This document shows positions 44,791 to 52,571 of a DNA stretch of 56,336 bases, in pieces. The translations under genes were made by a program, and so were the position numbers. How positions within the stretch are numbered: position 1 is the first letter of the stretch; each line of letters opens with the position of its first letter. The notes beneath the pieces are model-generated. The model made no database searches, had not been told where the DNA came from, and was given only the letters and a program-made list of their open reading frames with translations. This DNA is from an uncultured bacterium (GTDB taxonomy: Bacteria; Omnitrophota; Gorgyraeia; Ghiorseimicrobiales; Ghiorseimicrobiaceae). The stretch lies in assembly GCA_913009335.1 (NCBI GenBank), contig CAJVXN010000010.1, positions 1 through 56,336 on the forward strand, in the 5' to 3' direction.

Positions 44791-46218
44791 ATGAAAAATT
44801 TTGATGTTGTTGTAATCGGCGGAGGCGCAGGCGGTTTATTTGCGGCGAGTGTTGCAAATGTTCTGGGGGCTAAGACGGTGATAGTGGAGAAAAAGCGTTT
44901 AGGCGGGGATTGTACGTGGTTTGGATGTATGCCTTCTAAGGCTATTCTTAAGTGCGCATCAGTTGCGAATTTATTAAAGAGAGCATCTGATTTCGGGCTA
45001 AGTTTTGGAGCTTCTCTTAGTGTAGATGCATCCGGTGTTTTAAAACACGTTCGAGATGTAGTTGGTGAGATTGCTACTCATCACCCTAATGAGGTTTTCC
45101 AAAAACGCGGAATAGAGATAATTATCGGTGCTCCTAAATTCATAAATAAAAATACCATTGAAGTTAACGATCAAAAAATAATTTCTAAGAAATTTATAAT
45201 CTGTACGGGTTCGCATCCCGTTATTCTCCCTATTGAAGGATTAAATAATATTAATTATTTAACTAATGAGAATATTTTTGATTTAGATGTTCTTCCTAAA
45301 AGTTTGATTGTTTTAGGCGGGGGGCCTATCGGAGTTGAACTTTCTCAAGCTTTAGCGAGATTGGGTGTTAAGGTATCTATTGTTGAGATGATGGATAGAA
45401 TTCTTTTCCGGGAGGATAAAGAAGTAGCGGAAGTTTTGGAGAGTGCTTTAGAGGATGATGGAATAGATATTTTTTCCGGTAAAAAAGCAATAAAATTCGC
45501 AGAAAATAGTGGTTTGGTTGTTGTAACATTAGAAGATAAAAATGGCAAAAAAGAGGAGATATCTGCTGAGAATGTATTGATTGCTGTGGGTCGTGCGCCA
45601 AACCTTGATGGTCTTTGTCTTGAGGCTGCGGGAATAAAATATAGCAAAAAGGGAGTAGATGTTGATGCATTTTTGCGTACAACCAATAAAGGTGTATTTG
45701 CTTGTGGTGATATTTCCGGGCCATATCAGTTTAGCCATGTAGCGGCTTATCAGGCAAGTATTTGTGTGAGGAATGCATTATTTATAAGGTTGGCGCATCA
45801 GAAAGTAAACTATACAAATGTAGCCTGGGCAACTTTTACTGAGCCGGAGCTTGCGCATTTAGGATTAACAGAAGAAGAAGCAAAGGCTAAATATTCAAAT
45901 GTAAAAGTCTATAGGAATGAATACGGCGCATCGGATAGAGCTGTTACTGATTTAGAAAAAGACGGACTAGTTAAAATTATAACTGATAAGAAAGGTTATA
46001 TTTTAGGCGCGCATATAGTCGGGGCCCATAGTTCCGAGTTAATGCAGGGGCTTTTAATTGCTAAATCTTCAAGATTGCCTTTATCTAAGATTGCGCCTAT
46101 GCTATTTATATACCCTACGCTTTCAGAATTAATTAAGAAAACATCAGCCAAAACTTTAGTAGAAAAAATGGGTAATCCTGTGATAAAGTATGTAATAAAT
46201 GCGTTGAAGAAAATTTAA
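44791..46218 (+). CDS. MerA/dihydrolipoamide dehydrogenase-like flavoprotein disulfide reductase
   Basis: 475 aa. FAD motif VVIGGGAGGLFAASVA at the N-terminus, redox-active pair in GGDCTWFGCMPSKAIL near residue 45, NAD motif VLGGGPIGVELSQAL near 173, ACGDISGPYQFSHVA near 304 and a C-terminal dimerisation domain. It lacks the N-terminal metal-binding domain and the C-terminal vicinal cysteines of true mercuric reductases, so mercury reduction is unlikely. Lipoamide or another disulfide is the plausible substrate. It is paired with a TVP38 protein and sits just before the ArsS-ArsM gene, a context seen around such reductases. Confidence 0.88.
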   Translation: MKNFDVVVIGGGAGGLFAASVANVLGAKTVIVEKKRLGGDCTWFGCMPSKAILKCASVANLLKRASDFGLSFGASLSVDASGVLKHVRDVVGEIATHHPNEVFQKRGIEIIIGAPKFINKNTIEVNDQKIISKKFIICTGSHPVILPIEGLNNINYLTNENIFDLDVLPKSLIVLGGGPIGVELSQALARLGVKVSIVEMMDRILFREDKEVAEVLESALEDDGIDIFSGKKAIKFAENSGLVVVTLEDKNGKKEEISAENVLIAVGRAPNLDGLCLEAAGIKYSKKGVDVDAFLRTTNKGVFACGDISGPYQFSHVAAYQASICVRNALFIRLAHQKVNYTNVAWATFTEPELAHLGLTEEEAKAKYSNVKVYRNEYGASDRAVTDLEKDGLVKIITDKKGYILGAHIVGAHSSELMQGLLIAKSSRLPLSKIAPMLFIYPTLSELIKKTSAKTLVEKMGNPVIKYVINALKKI

Positions 46219-46253
46219 CCCGAATCGCGCGATAGATCGCGGAATTCGGGCTT
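46217..46253. repeat. Short palindrome related to the ends of the 164-bp element
   Basis: AACCCGAATCGCGCGATAGA followed by TCGCGGAATTCGGGCTT. The outer CCCGAAT/ATTCGGG pair. The sequence matches the reverse complement of the right end of the 164-bp element (AACCCGAATTATGCAATAGA then TCGCGGAATTC) at about 27 of 31 positions. It lies between the flavoprotein and TVP38 genes. Confidence 0.6.
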
Positions 46254-46265
46254 AAGGAGTATTAT

Positions 46266-46934
46266 ATGAGTTTTACAAAGAGTCCTTGGTTTAAAGTGTT
46301 AATTATTATACTAATTTTATCCGCTATCTTTTTTATTCTTCGTGCTTTGAGTATTGATTTTTCGCAGGTTTCAGAAGAAGAATTTAAAGGCTGGGTTAAA
46401 TCTTTAGGGCTCTGGGGGCCGATTATTTATATCGTTGTGTATTTATTTCGGCCTTTAATTTTATTTCCTGCGGGTGTTTTATCAGCTACCGCAGGTGTTA
46501 TCTGGGGACCGTTAGTAGGATTTTTATATTTACAGATTGCGGCTAATATGTCCTCAACTGCCGAATTTTTAATTGCGCGTTACTTCGCGCGAGATTTAGT
46601 TGCAAAATACCTTAAGGGTAAAATGCTTAATTTAGATGATAAAATAGAGAGGCACGGTTTTTTAACTGTTTTATTGATACGACTTATTCCGAATGTCGCC
46701 TGGGACATACAGAATTTAAGTTTAGGGCTTACGAAGGTAAAATTCCGGCAGTATTTTATTGCAACATTAATCGGGATTATGCCCGGTTCTTTTGCCTTTG
46801 TGTTCTTTGGTTCTTCGCTGATAAAGGTTTTATTTAATCCAAAGAATTTCTGGATTATCATTATTGCTGTTTTATTATTTGTGGGTATTTTTTATCTGCA
46901 GAAATTTTTAAAAAATAAGCAGAAGGACAAATAA
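46266..46934 (+). CDS. TVP38/TMEM64 (SNARE-associated/DedA-like) membrane protein
   Basis: 222 aa with about five hydrophobic segments. The family core is visible as RPLILFPAGVLSATAGVIWG near residue 62, then ANMSSTAEFLIARYFARD and LLIRLIPNVAWDIQNLSLGL near 137, and the IGIMPGSFAFVFFG block near 175. Members act in lipid or small-molecule handling at membranes; the exact function here is unknown. Commonly neighbours a MerA-like flavoprotein, as here. Confidence 0.88.
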   Translation: MSFTKSPWFKVLIIILILSAIFFILRALSIDFSQVSEEEFKGWVKSLGLWGPIIYIVVYLFRPLILFPAGVLSATAGVIWGPLVGFLYLQIAANMSSTAEFLIARYFARDLVAKYLKGKMLNLDDKIERHGFLTVLLIRLIPNVAWDIQNLSLGLTKVKFRQYFIATLIGIMPGSFAFVFFGSSLIKVLFNPKNFWIIIIAVLLFVGIFYLQKFLKNKQKDK

Positions 46935-46944
46935 TTAGGGTTCT

Positions 46945-47060
46945 ATCCCGCCTCTTGAGATATATTAAGATTCTGTTCCATAATTTTGATATATTCGGCG
47001 GGATCAATTCACACAAGCAATTTATGCGCACTAAAGTTGCATAAATTACGTGTTCATTGA
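46945..47060 (+). repeat. Palindromes F (copy 1) and D-like before the ArsS-ArsM gene
   Basis: ATCCCGCCTC...TTCGGCGGGAT (46945-47004) matches the outer arms of the element at 53470-53530. It is followed by AATTCA and the hairpin AATTTATGC/GCATAAATT, then TTCATTGA (47006-47060), a layout like family D. A proper GAGGAG ribosome site then follows, unlike the D copies. Confidence 0.5.
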
Positions 47061-47070
47061 GGAGATATGG

Positions 47071-49266
47071 ATGAATGCATTTTTAAGCGCGTTGGAAAAA
47101 TATGACTTAGATTGCAATAGCATTTTAAGAAGAGAGGGCCTGACTACTTTGCAGGTTAATATGGGAAATCTATGTAACCAACAGTGTCTGCATTGCCATA
47201 TAGATGCCTCGCCTAAGGGTGATAAAATAATGCCAAAAAAAGTCGTGGATAATATCTTAGGATTTCTTGCTAAATATAAAATGCAGACTCTTGATATAAC
47301 GGGAGGCGCGCCAGAACTTAATCCAAATTTTGATTATTTCGTTAAATCGGCACGCCCCCTGGTAGATGAGATTATCATACGTTCCAACCTGACTGTCTTA
47401 TTTGAAAAGGATAAAGAATACCTGCCTAAATTTTTTAAAGAAAATAGAGTGCATCTTATATGTTCTTTGCCTTGCTATTTAAAGGAGAACATAGAATATC
47501 AGAGAGGCAGGGGTGTATTTGAAAAAAGCATTACCGCTTTACGCCTTTTAAACAAAGTTGGTTTCTCTATGGATGCGGGATTGGATTTAGATTTGGTTTA
47601 TAATCCTAAGGGCGCATATCTTCCCCCTGATCAGGAAAAGCTTCAGAAGGATTACAAACGCGTATTAAAAGAGCAGTATAAAATAGATTTTAACCGTCTT
47701 ATTACAATAACTAATGTTCCCATAAAAAGATTTAGAGAGCATTTGGATTTAACTGGAGAATACGAAAAATATTTTAATCTCCTAAAGGATAATTTTAATC
47801 CACTTATCTTAAGTGATCTTATGTGCCGTACTTTTTTAAGCGTTGGTTTTGATGGAAAAATTTATGACTGTGATTTTAATCAAGCCTTGGGTTTTGCCTT
47901 AAAAGACGCGCAAAAGAATTTTTTAACAGTTGATAATCTTGATCCGGAAGATTTAGAGGGCAGAGAAATTATAATAGATGAACATTGCCTATCTTGCACC
48001 GCAGGCAGTGGCTCAAGCTGTCAGGGAGCTTTAGGCTCTAATGATAATAAGACCGTTTCATCTATAAGCTGCGCTGTGGATACTGGTGAAAATAAGAAAG
48101 AAGAAGTTAACCCCGTTAGAGATAAGTCGCCATCAGGCGACTGTCTATTGCCAACGGAACCATCGGATAAAAGTTTAGCTTCATTAGGTACGGATTTAGC
48201 TACTAAAGATAGAGAGAAAGCTATCTCTAACGGGGTTAAGTCTTATTATGGTAAGATTTTAAAAAGCACGAACGATTTAAAGACTAATGCCTGTTGCGCA
48301 AGCGAATCTTTACCTTTAGCACATAGGGATATATTAAAAAAAATTGAACCGGAGATATTGAATAAGTTTTATGGTTGCGGCTCACCCATCCCCCCATTAC
48401 TTGCGGGTAAGACAATACTAGACTTAGGCTGCGGTACGGGAAGAGACGTATATCTTGCTTCATTTTTAGCAGGGAAAATGGGCAAGGCAATCGGTATTGA
48501 TATGACTGATGAACAACTCAAAATCGCCCGAAAATATCAAGATATACAGATGCGAAAGTTCGGACTAGATAAATCTAATATCGAGTTTAAAAAAGGCTAT
48601 ATTGAGGATTTAAAAGCTTTAGGGATTAAGGATGATTCTATCGATGTGGTAATATCTAATTGTGTAATAAATCTTTCACCTGATAAGAAGAGTGTCTTTC
48701 GCGAAATATTTCGAGTTTTAAAATCCGGAGGCGAGCTTTATTTTTCTGATGTATTCGCGTCCAGCAGGGTCCCTGATGAATTAAGGAATGACAAGATAGT
48801 TTACGGAGAGTGCCTGGGCGGAGCTTTATATATTGAAGATTTTAGAAGAATTCTGTATTCTATTGGTTGTCCTGATTATCGCGTAGTTTCAAAAAGCAAG
48901 CTTACGATCTCGAATTCTCAAATTAAGAAAAAAATAGGCTCAATAGATTTTTATTCAATGACAATACGCGCTTTTAAGTTGGCAGACCTGGAAGATGTTT
49001 GTGAAGATTACGGGCAGATTGCGATATATAAAGGAACAATACCGCATCATCCGCATAAATTCGAATTTGATGACCATCATGTTTTTATCAGCAAAAAACC
49101 CATGCTTGTCTGTGGGAATACGGCTTTGATGCTTACGAATTCACGCTTTAGTGATCATTTTAGCGTGGCAGGTGATAAGGTTAATCATTACGGTATTTTT
49201 CAATGTGGGCCTGCCCCAGCTAAGCTTGATAATGATGGTTCTTCGTCCGGAGGATATTGTTGCTAA
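47071..49266 (+). CDS. ArsS-ArsM fusion: radical SAM arsenosugar protein joined to arsenite methyltransferase
   Basis: 731 aa from ATG 47071 (TGAGGAG upstream; track start 47050 rejected). Residues 1-335 are an ArsS-type radical SAM domain: cluster motif CNQQCLHC near 35, DITGGAPELNP, and the C-terminal CLSCTAGSGSSCQGAL. Residues 347-389 are encoded exactly by palindrome A2. Residues 395-731 are an ArsM-type methyltransferase: DLGCGTGRDVYL near 450, ISNCVINLSPDK near 525 and GECLGGALYIEDF near 578, with family cysteines retained. ArsM methylates arsenite; ArsS adds the deoxyadenosyl group towards arsenosugars. The two are usually separate genes. Confidence 0.85.
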   Translation: MNAFLSALEKYDLDCNSILRREGLTTLQVNMGNLCNQQCLHCHIDASPKGDKIMPKKVVDNILGFLAKYKMQTLDITGGAPELNPNFDYFVKSARPLVDEIIIRSNLTVLFEKDKEYLPKFFKENRVHLICSLPCYLKENIEYQRGRGVFEKSITALRLLNKVGFSMDAGLDLDLVYNPKGAYLPPDQEKLQKDYKRVLKEQYKIDFNRLITITNVPIKRFREHLDLTGEYEKYFNLLKDNFNPLILSDLMCRTFLSVGFDGKIYDCDFNQALGFALKDAQKNFLTVDNLDPEDLEGREIIIDEHCLSCTAGSGSSCQGALGSNDNKTVSSISCAVDTGENKKEEVNPVRDKSPSGDCLLPTEPSDKSLASLGTDLATKDREKAISNGVKSYYGKILKSTNDLKTNACCASESLPLAHRDILKKIEPEILNKFYGCGSPIPPLLAGKTILDLGCGTGRDVYLASFLAGKMGKAIGIDMTDEQLKIARKYQDIQMRKFGLDKSNIEFKKGYIEDLKALGIKDDSIDVVISNCVINLSPDKKSVFREIFRVLKSGGELYFSDVFASSRVPDELRNDKIVYGECLGGALYIEDFRRILYSIGCPDYRVVSKSKLTISNSQIKKKIGSIDFYSMTIRAFKLADLEDVCEDYGQIAIYKGTIPHHPHKFEFDDHHVFISKKPMLVCGNTALMLTNSRFSDHFSVAGDKVNHYGIFQCGPAPAKLDNDGSSSGGYCC
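48109..48237. repeat. Palindrome family A, copy 2, in frame inside the ArsS-ArsM gene
   Basis: Arms AACCCCGTTAGAGATA and TATCTCTAACGGGGTT are perfect 16-bp inverted repeats. The 129-bp element equals exactly 43 codons and starts on a codon boundary, reading NPVRDKSPSGD to KAISNGV. It lies between the two enzyme domains and has no stop in the used frame. The interior differs from copies 1 and 3. Confidence 0.85.
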
Positions 49267-49273
49267 TATTCCA

Positions 49274-49915
49274 ATGAATAGCCGGAAAAATGTAGCTAAT
49301 AAAAATGCGCTGATAATTTTTACCAAATATCCACGGCCGGGATTTGTTAAAACTCGCCTCGGTAAGGCGATTGGTAAAAAAAACGCAGCTTCATTATATA
49401 AGCTGTTTGTTGAGACTATTGTTACCTCAACGCAAGATTATCAATTCAGGCGAGTAATATTTTTTACGCCAACTAATAAAAAAGAAAAGTTTGTAAGGTG
49501 GCTAGGTAGGGATTTAGAGTTTATTCCTCAGCGTGGTAATGATTTAGGGGAAAGAATGTTTAACGCGTTTAATCATGTTTTTGCGCAAGGCGCAGAAAGG
49601 GTAGTTATTATTGGGACCGATAGCCCGTTAATTGATAATGAGGTTGCAAACGAAGCATTTAGAAGGCTAAAGATCAGAGATTGCGTTATCGGCCCGTCTT
49701 TAGACGGAGGATATTATTTATTAGGTTTATCCAGGATTTTTAGGGAGATTTTTGAAAATATAGACTGGGGGACAAATAAGGTTTTTAGTCAAACCTTAAA
49801 GGCATTTAAGAGCGCAAATTTTAAACCAAGTATTTTAAAGGAAGATTTCGATGTTGATGATATAAGAAGCCTGGCCTTGCTTAATAAAAGATTAGAAAAA
49901 GAGTTATCAACCTAA
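49274..49915 (+). CDS. TIGR04282-type (rSAM-associated) glycosyltransferase
   Basis: About 213 aa from ATG 49274, 7 bases after the ArsS-ArsM stop; the track start at 49151 overlaps that gene by 116 bases and gives an unlikely hydrophobic extension. Signatures: LIIFTKYPRPGFVKTRLGKAIG near residue 12 (in part), LGERMFNAF near 93, IIGTDSPLID near 114 and GPSLDGGYYLLGL near 140. In the family literature it is rSAM/selenodomain-associated transferase 1, found with ArsS/ArsM. Its partner transferase 2 is at 39044. Ribosome site weak. Confidence 0.85.
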   Translation: MNSRKNVANKNALIIFTKYPRPGFVKTRLGKAIGKKNAASLYKLFVETIVTSTQDYQFRRVIFFTPTNKKEKFVRWLGRDLEFIPQRGNDLGERMFNAFNHVFAQGAERVVIIGTDSPLIDNEVANEAFRRLKIRDCVIGPSLDGGYYLLGLSRIFREIFENIDWGTNKVFSQTLKAFKSANFKPSILKEDFDVDDIRSLALLNKRLEKELST

Positions 49916-49933
49916 TAAAGAATATTGTATAAT
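49904..49933 (+). promoter_or_regulatory. Possible promoter before aroK
   Basis: TTATCA (49904-49909), 18 bases, then a perfect TATAAT (49928-49933), about 50 bases before the aroK start codon. The -35 is weak. Confidence 0.35.
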
Positions 49934-49984
49934 GTATAAAATAAGTAATCTGGTTTACTGATTCCTCAATTTATTTAAGATACT

Positions 49985-50494
49985 ATGAAAAATATTTATA
50001 TTGTTGGTTTTATGGGCACGGGAAAAAGTGTGGTTTCTCGTGATCTGGCCGTAAGATTAAATCGTAAAGCAGTCGAATTAGACGAGCTCATCGAGAATAA
50101 AGAAAAGCGCAAAATAAACGATATTTTCACCCGTGATGGCGAGTCATACTTTCGAAGGCTGGAAAGCCAAGCTTTATCCGAGGTATCAAGGTCTTACGGG
50201 CTAGTTGTTTCTTGTGGAGGAGGTATTGTTTTAAATGAGGCGAATATTAAAATAATGAAAGAGACCGGTATTGTCATTTGCCTTAGCGCAAGTCCGGATG
50301 TAATACTTAAAAGAACAAGCCATTCAAATCACAGGCCTCTTTTAAACATTGATAACCCAAGGCTAAAAATAGAAGAATTACTTAATCAACGCGCCCCTTT
50401 TTACGCTAAGGCGGACCATGCTATTGATTCGTCATGTTTAGATGTTAAAGGAGTAGTTGATATTATAATTAAAGATATAGTGTCTAAATGTTAA
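49985..50494 (+). CDS. aroK: Shikimate kinase
   Basis: Phosphorylates shikimate. 169 aa, standard. P-loop IVGFMGTGKSVVSRDLA near residue 5, ELDELIE near 33, IFTRDGESYFRRLES near 46, SCGGGIVLNEAN near 79, and the lid RTSHSNHRPLL near 117. Followed by dprA with a 7-base overlap. Confidence 0.95.
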   Translation: MKNIYIVGFMGTGKSVVSRDLAVRLNRKAVELDELIENKEKRKINDIFTRDGESYFRRLESQALSEVSRSYGLVVSCGGGIVLNEANIKIMKETGIVICLSASPDVILKRTSHSNHRPLLNIDNPRLKIEELLNQRAPFYAKADHAIDSSCLDVKGVVDIIIKDIVSKC

Positions 50495-51423
50495 GCGCAT
50501 CTAAAATTCCCTGGTTAGAGCTTTGTCTTATTCCTGATATGGGGCCTGTCAGCGCAAGAAAACTTCTTTCTAAGTTTAAAACCCCCGCAAATATTCTTAA
50601 AGCACGCCATTCTGATCTTGTTAATATCGCGGGAATCAAGCAAAATTTAGCAGATAACATAGTAAAGCGTAATAACACCAATTTATTAGATAAGCAGATT
50701 AAGTTAATTGATAAATATAAGGCGAATGTTATAACAATCAATGATCAAAGTTACCCCGAAACGCTTCGCGCGATTTACGGAGCACCTTTTATTTTATTCG
50801 TTCAGGGGGACATACTTGCCGATGATTATTTTTCCGTAGCAGTAGTAGGAACGCGGGCGTGTTCTTCTTACGGAATAGGGATGTCTGATAAAATAAGCAG
50901 TCAATTATCCCGGAAGGGAATAACAATTATCTCGGGTGGCGCACGAGGGATAGATACTTCCGCTCATAAGGCAGCGTTAAGAAATGGCGGGCGTACAATC
51001 GTTGTTTTAGGCTGTGGTTTAGATATTGCTTATCCGCCGGAGAATAATAAGCTTTTTTTCCAGATAAGAGAAAAAGGTGTTATGATTTCAGAGTATCCTT
51101 TTGGGACCAGTCCTAACCGGATAAATTTTCCCATGCGCAATCGTATCGTAAGCGGATTATCATTAGGCGTATTGGTAATAGAGGCTCCGCAAAGAAGTGG
51201 CGCGTTAATTACGGCACGATACGCCCTGGAGCACGGAAAAGAAGTTTTTAGCGTGCCTCATAAGGCAGGGGAATTTAGCTCTTGCGGGACAAATCATCTC
51301 ATCCGCCAGGGTGCTAAACTGGTTGAGACTGCTGATGATGTTATTGAGGAGCTGGCGCCGGTTATCGGCTGTAAAATAAAAGAGATTAAAGATAAAGAAA
51401 TGCATCAAGTTGAAAATATATAA
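50488..51423 (+). CDS. dprA: DNA-processing protein DprA
   Basis: Loads RecA on incoming single-stranded DNA during natural transformation. 311 aa. An N-terminal helical domain (HhH-like, about 1-80) and the Rossmann core: VAVVGTRACSSYG near residue 113, IISGGARGIDTSAHKAAL near 144, VVLGCGLDIAYPPEN near 170, FPMRNRIVSGLS near 212, VIEAPQRSGALITARYALE near 231 and the GTNHLIRQGAKLV end. The C-terminal winged helix found in some homologues is missing. Overlaps aroK by 7 bases. Confidence 0.94.
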   Translation: MLSASKIPWLELCLIPDMGPVSARKLLSKFKTPANILKARHSDLVNIAGIKQNLADNIVKRNNTNLLDKQIKLIDKYKANVITINDQSYPETLRAIYGAPFILFVQGDILADDYFSVAVVGTRACSSYGIGMSDKISSQLSRKGITIISGGARGIDTSAHKAALRNGGRTIVVLGCGLDIAYPPENNKLFFQIREKGVMISEYPFGTSPNRINFPMRNRIVSGLSLGVLVIEAPQRSGALITARYALEHGKEVFSVPHKAGEFSSCGTNHLIRQGAKLVETADDVIEELAPVIGCKIKEIKDKEMHQVENI

Positions 51424-51438
51424 TGCAATTAAATAAAA

Positions 51439-52227
51439 ATGTTTGAAAAATTTAATATTACAAGGATATATAAAGATAGGAAAGAGAGCCTGGAAGATTT
51501 TGTAATTAAAGAGGTTCCTTTTACAATACAGGTTAATAATCAGGAATTAGTCACACTCCTTGCCAGCCCCGCGGATTTGAAAGATTTGACGGTAGGATTT
51601 TTATATTCGTCGGGATTAATAAAAAAGTATAGTGATATAAAGAGTATTATTTTGGATGAGCGTAGCTGGATGACCTCTGTTGAATTAAAAAATAAAAAAT
51701 TAGATAAAGATCTTTATTTTAAGCGTTTGTTTACTTCAGGATGCGGTAGGGGTGTTTTATTTTATAACTCTTTGGATTTGATGCACCGCAGGAAGATTGA
51801 ATCTGATTTTTGCCTAAGCTGCCGCGATGTATCACGTTTAATGAAGGTCTTTAGAAATAAATCCAGTGTCTTTAAAAAAACAGGCGGGGTTCATTCTGCG
51901 GGATTATCATATGGGAAAAAGATTATTTTATTTAATGAAGATATTGGGCGGCATAATGCGGTAGATAAGGTGATAGGCCAGGCTTTAAGAGAAAATGCAG
52001 CAAGCTGCACTTCGAAATATTTTACTAATTCTATTCTTTGCACATCCGGGCGTATCTCTAGCGAAATATTACTTAAGGTGAAAAAAGCGGCTATTCCTGT
52101 AATTGTATCACTTGGCGCTCCTACTGACCAGGCTGTAAAATTAGCCAGGAGTTTTAACCTGACTCTGGTTGGGTTTGCAAGGGGTGAGAAAATGAATGTT
52201 TATAGTGTGAAAAATAGGATAAAGTGA
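51439..52227 (+). CDS. fdhD: FdhD-type sulfurtransferase for formate dehydrogenase
   Basis: Transfers sulfur to the molybdenum/tungsten-bis-MGD cofactor of formate dehydrogenases. 262 aa. Family motifs LASPADLKDLTVGFLYSSGL near residue 40, EDIGRHNAVDKVIGQAL near 171 (in part), CTSGRISSEIL near 203, and SLGAPTDQAV near 226. The mobile loop that carries a CxxC pair in E. coli reads SGCGRG here, with one cysteine only; a separate CLSC lies 24 residues on. No formate dehydrogenase gene in the window. Followed by palindrome A3. Confidence 0.92.
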   Translation: MFEKFNITRIYKDRKESLEDFVIKEVPFTIQVNNQELVTLLASPADLKDLTVGFLYSSGLIKKYSDIKSIILDERSWMTSVELKNKKLDKDLYFKRLFTSGCGRGVLFYNSLDLMHRRKIESDFCLSCRDVSRLMKVFRNKSSVFKKTGGVHSAGLSYGKKIILFNEDIGRHNAVDKVIGQALRENAASCTSKYFTNSILCTSGRISSEILLKVKKAAIPVIVSLGAPTDQAVKLARSFNLTLVGFARGEKMNVYSVKNRIK

Positions 52228-52230
52228 TTT

Positions 52231-52300
52231 ACCCCGTTAGAGATAGCTTGCCAAAGGCAATCGACAGACACCTTCGGTGTCTTATCTCTAACGGGGTTTA
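52231..52300. repeat. Palindrome family A, copy 3 (possible fdhD terminator)
   Basis: ACCCCGTTAGAGATA pairs with TATCTCTAACGGGGT. The interior holds TTGCC-AAA-GGCAA and GACACC-TTCG-GGTGTC-like hairpins. It is followed by TTTATTATTATTTG, so it could end fdhD transcription. Shorter interior than copies 1 and 2. Confidence 0.7.
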
Positions 52301-52316
52301 TTATTATTTGAAGTTT

Positions 52317-52480
52317 AACCCGAATCGTGCAATAGACGTGAGAACCGAGACGTAACATATTGGGTTAGATTGCCTTAAAGAAAACGCAGGCATACCTTTA
52401 TGGTACGGCGAGGCTTTTTGAAAGGCAAGATGACCTAAGAGGTTACGTCGAATTCCGCGATCTATTGTATAATTCGGGTT
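52317..52480. repeat. 164-bp element with inverted ends, copy 2
   Basis: Same length as copy 1 (2463-2626) and about 95 percent identical. Five of the eight differences are clustered in one 11-base stretch near the right end (GATGACCTAAGAGGTTACG versus GATGGTTTAATGGGTTACG). No transposase gene is associated. It lies between palindrome A3 and the promoter at 52503. Confidence 0.85.
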
Positions 52481-52502
52481 TAACTAAATTAGGCTTTTTT
52501 TC

Positions 52503-52531
52503 TTGACTTATCCAATTTAACGCCTTATACT
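52503..52531 (+). promoter_or_regulatory. Promoter for the coiled-coil protein gene
   Basis: TTGACT (52503-52508), 17 bases and TATACT (52526-52531), followed by an AT-rich start region 41 bases before the ATG with AAGGAGGGG. Strong sigma70-type match. Confidence 0.65.
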
Positions 52532-52571
52532 TATAAATAATAATAGATAAATTTATATTTAAGGAGGGGAT

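Noticed and set aside
44791-46218. Mercuric reductase proper
   Set aside because: It lacks the N-terminal heavy-metal domain and the C-terminal cysteine pair of MerA, and there is no mer operon nearby, so only the general flavoprotein reductase call is made.
47071-49266. Selenocysteine in the ArsS domain
   Set aside because: Some ArsS proteins are selenoproteins, but this frame has no in-frame TGA and the relevant positions are cysteines.
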